Position numbers and translations under genes: made by a program. Shown piece by piece: positions 63,947-64,000 of a stretch of DNA of 64,000 bases; positions within the stretch are counted from its first letter, which is position 1, and each line of letters starts with the position of its first letter. The stretch is from NCBI GenBank assembly GCA_903906425.1, contig CAIVKH010000002.1:1-64000 (forward strand), read 5' to 3'. The notes beneath the pieces were generated by a model, which searched no databases, was not told where the DNA came from, and worked only from the letters and a program-made list of their open reading frames with translations. Source of the DNA: an uncultured bacterium (GTDB lineage Bacteria > Verrucomicrobiota > Kiritimatiellia > CAIVKH01).

Positions 63947-64000
63947 GTCTCGGAGTTGTGCGGCGACGGTTCCGGCCGGTTTGCCGCAGTTCCCCGCTGC

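Overview
This 64 kb window is GC-rich bacterial chromosome, probably from the PVC superphylum and most likely Verrucomicrobiota or a close relative. Supporting signs are two single-gene pseudopilins with the [16 protein letters not shown] cleavage motif, a very large lamin-tail/CotH surface protein ending in the motif FYRVLWSP, many secreted glycoside hydrolases and esterases, and several families of short interspersed repeats. The phylum call is an inference from gene content; there is no rRNA here. I see no tRNA, rRNA, CRISPR array, prophage, transposase or integrase gene.

Layout. 1-473: repeats only. 0.5-7.5 kb: secreted alpha-galactosidase, Yip1-like membrane protein, glnS, an inserted hicBA toxin-antitoxin pair followed by a second copy of the glnS 3' end, and a phosphodiester glycosidase. 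7.6-14.4 kb: accessory zone with a hypothetical protein, an 840 bp repeat-filled stretch, an Mrr-type nuclease, a coiled-coil protein, a PIN-domain toxin pair and a GH78 rhamnosidase whose 3' end is present three times. 14.6-24.5 kb: Ldh-type dehydrogenase, a three-gene signalling operon (response regulator/histidine kinase hybrid, response regulator, degenerate GGDEF/receiver protein), a GH106-like hydrolase, glmS and a pseudopilin. 24.7-36.2 kb: queA with a coupled membrane protein, a GH5 hydrolase, thrC, fabI, ffh, a brnTA toxin-antitoxin pair, a sialate O-acetylesterase-like SGNH enzyme, an FHA protein and a UroD-like protein. 36.2-40 kb: a 21-bp tandem array, a second pseudopilin and an M3 peptidase. 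40.1-49.4 kb: the 3090-residue surface protein. 49.6-56.1 kb: a uvrA-TPR-exbB-exbD operon. 56.2-64 kb: an EF-hand esterase, a GH5-like lipoprotein, an MbfA-type ferritin-like/VIT1 protein, an SGNH-TPR protein, a hypothetical protein and dtd.

Two signals stand out. First, a 15-bp palindrome, TTCCAATSATTGGAA, occurs 46 times at 20 sites. It comes in groups of two to four with an almost invariant 17-18 bp spacer, giving a 32-33 bp period (about three DNA turns). Copies occupy intergenic regions of every orientation and also lie in frame inside three genes: inside the Ffh GTPase domain, inside the GH106-like protein, and as the signal peptide of the TPR protein. Second, small toxin-antitoxin, nuclease and hypothetical genes sit immediately downstream of ordinary protein genes (glnS, GH78 rhamnosidase), and three of the four modules are followed by a diverged copy of the last 22-28 codons of the host gene. 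That looks like cassette insertion at the 3' ends of protein genes, with no recombinase visible here.

Overall the genes describe a heterotrophic polysaccharide degrader (alpha-galactoside, rhamnoside, beta-glucan and acetylated-sugar enzymes, most with signal peptides) interleaved with housekeeping genes.
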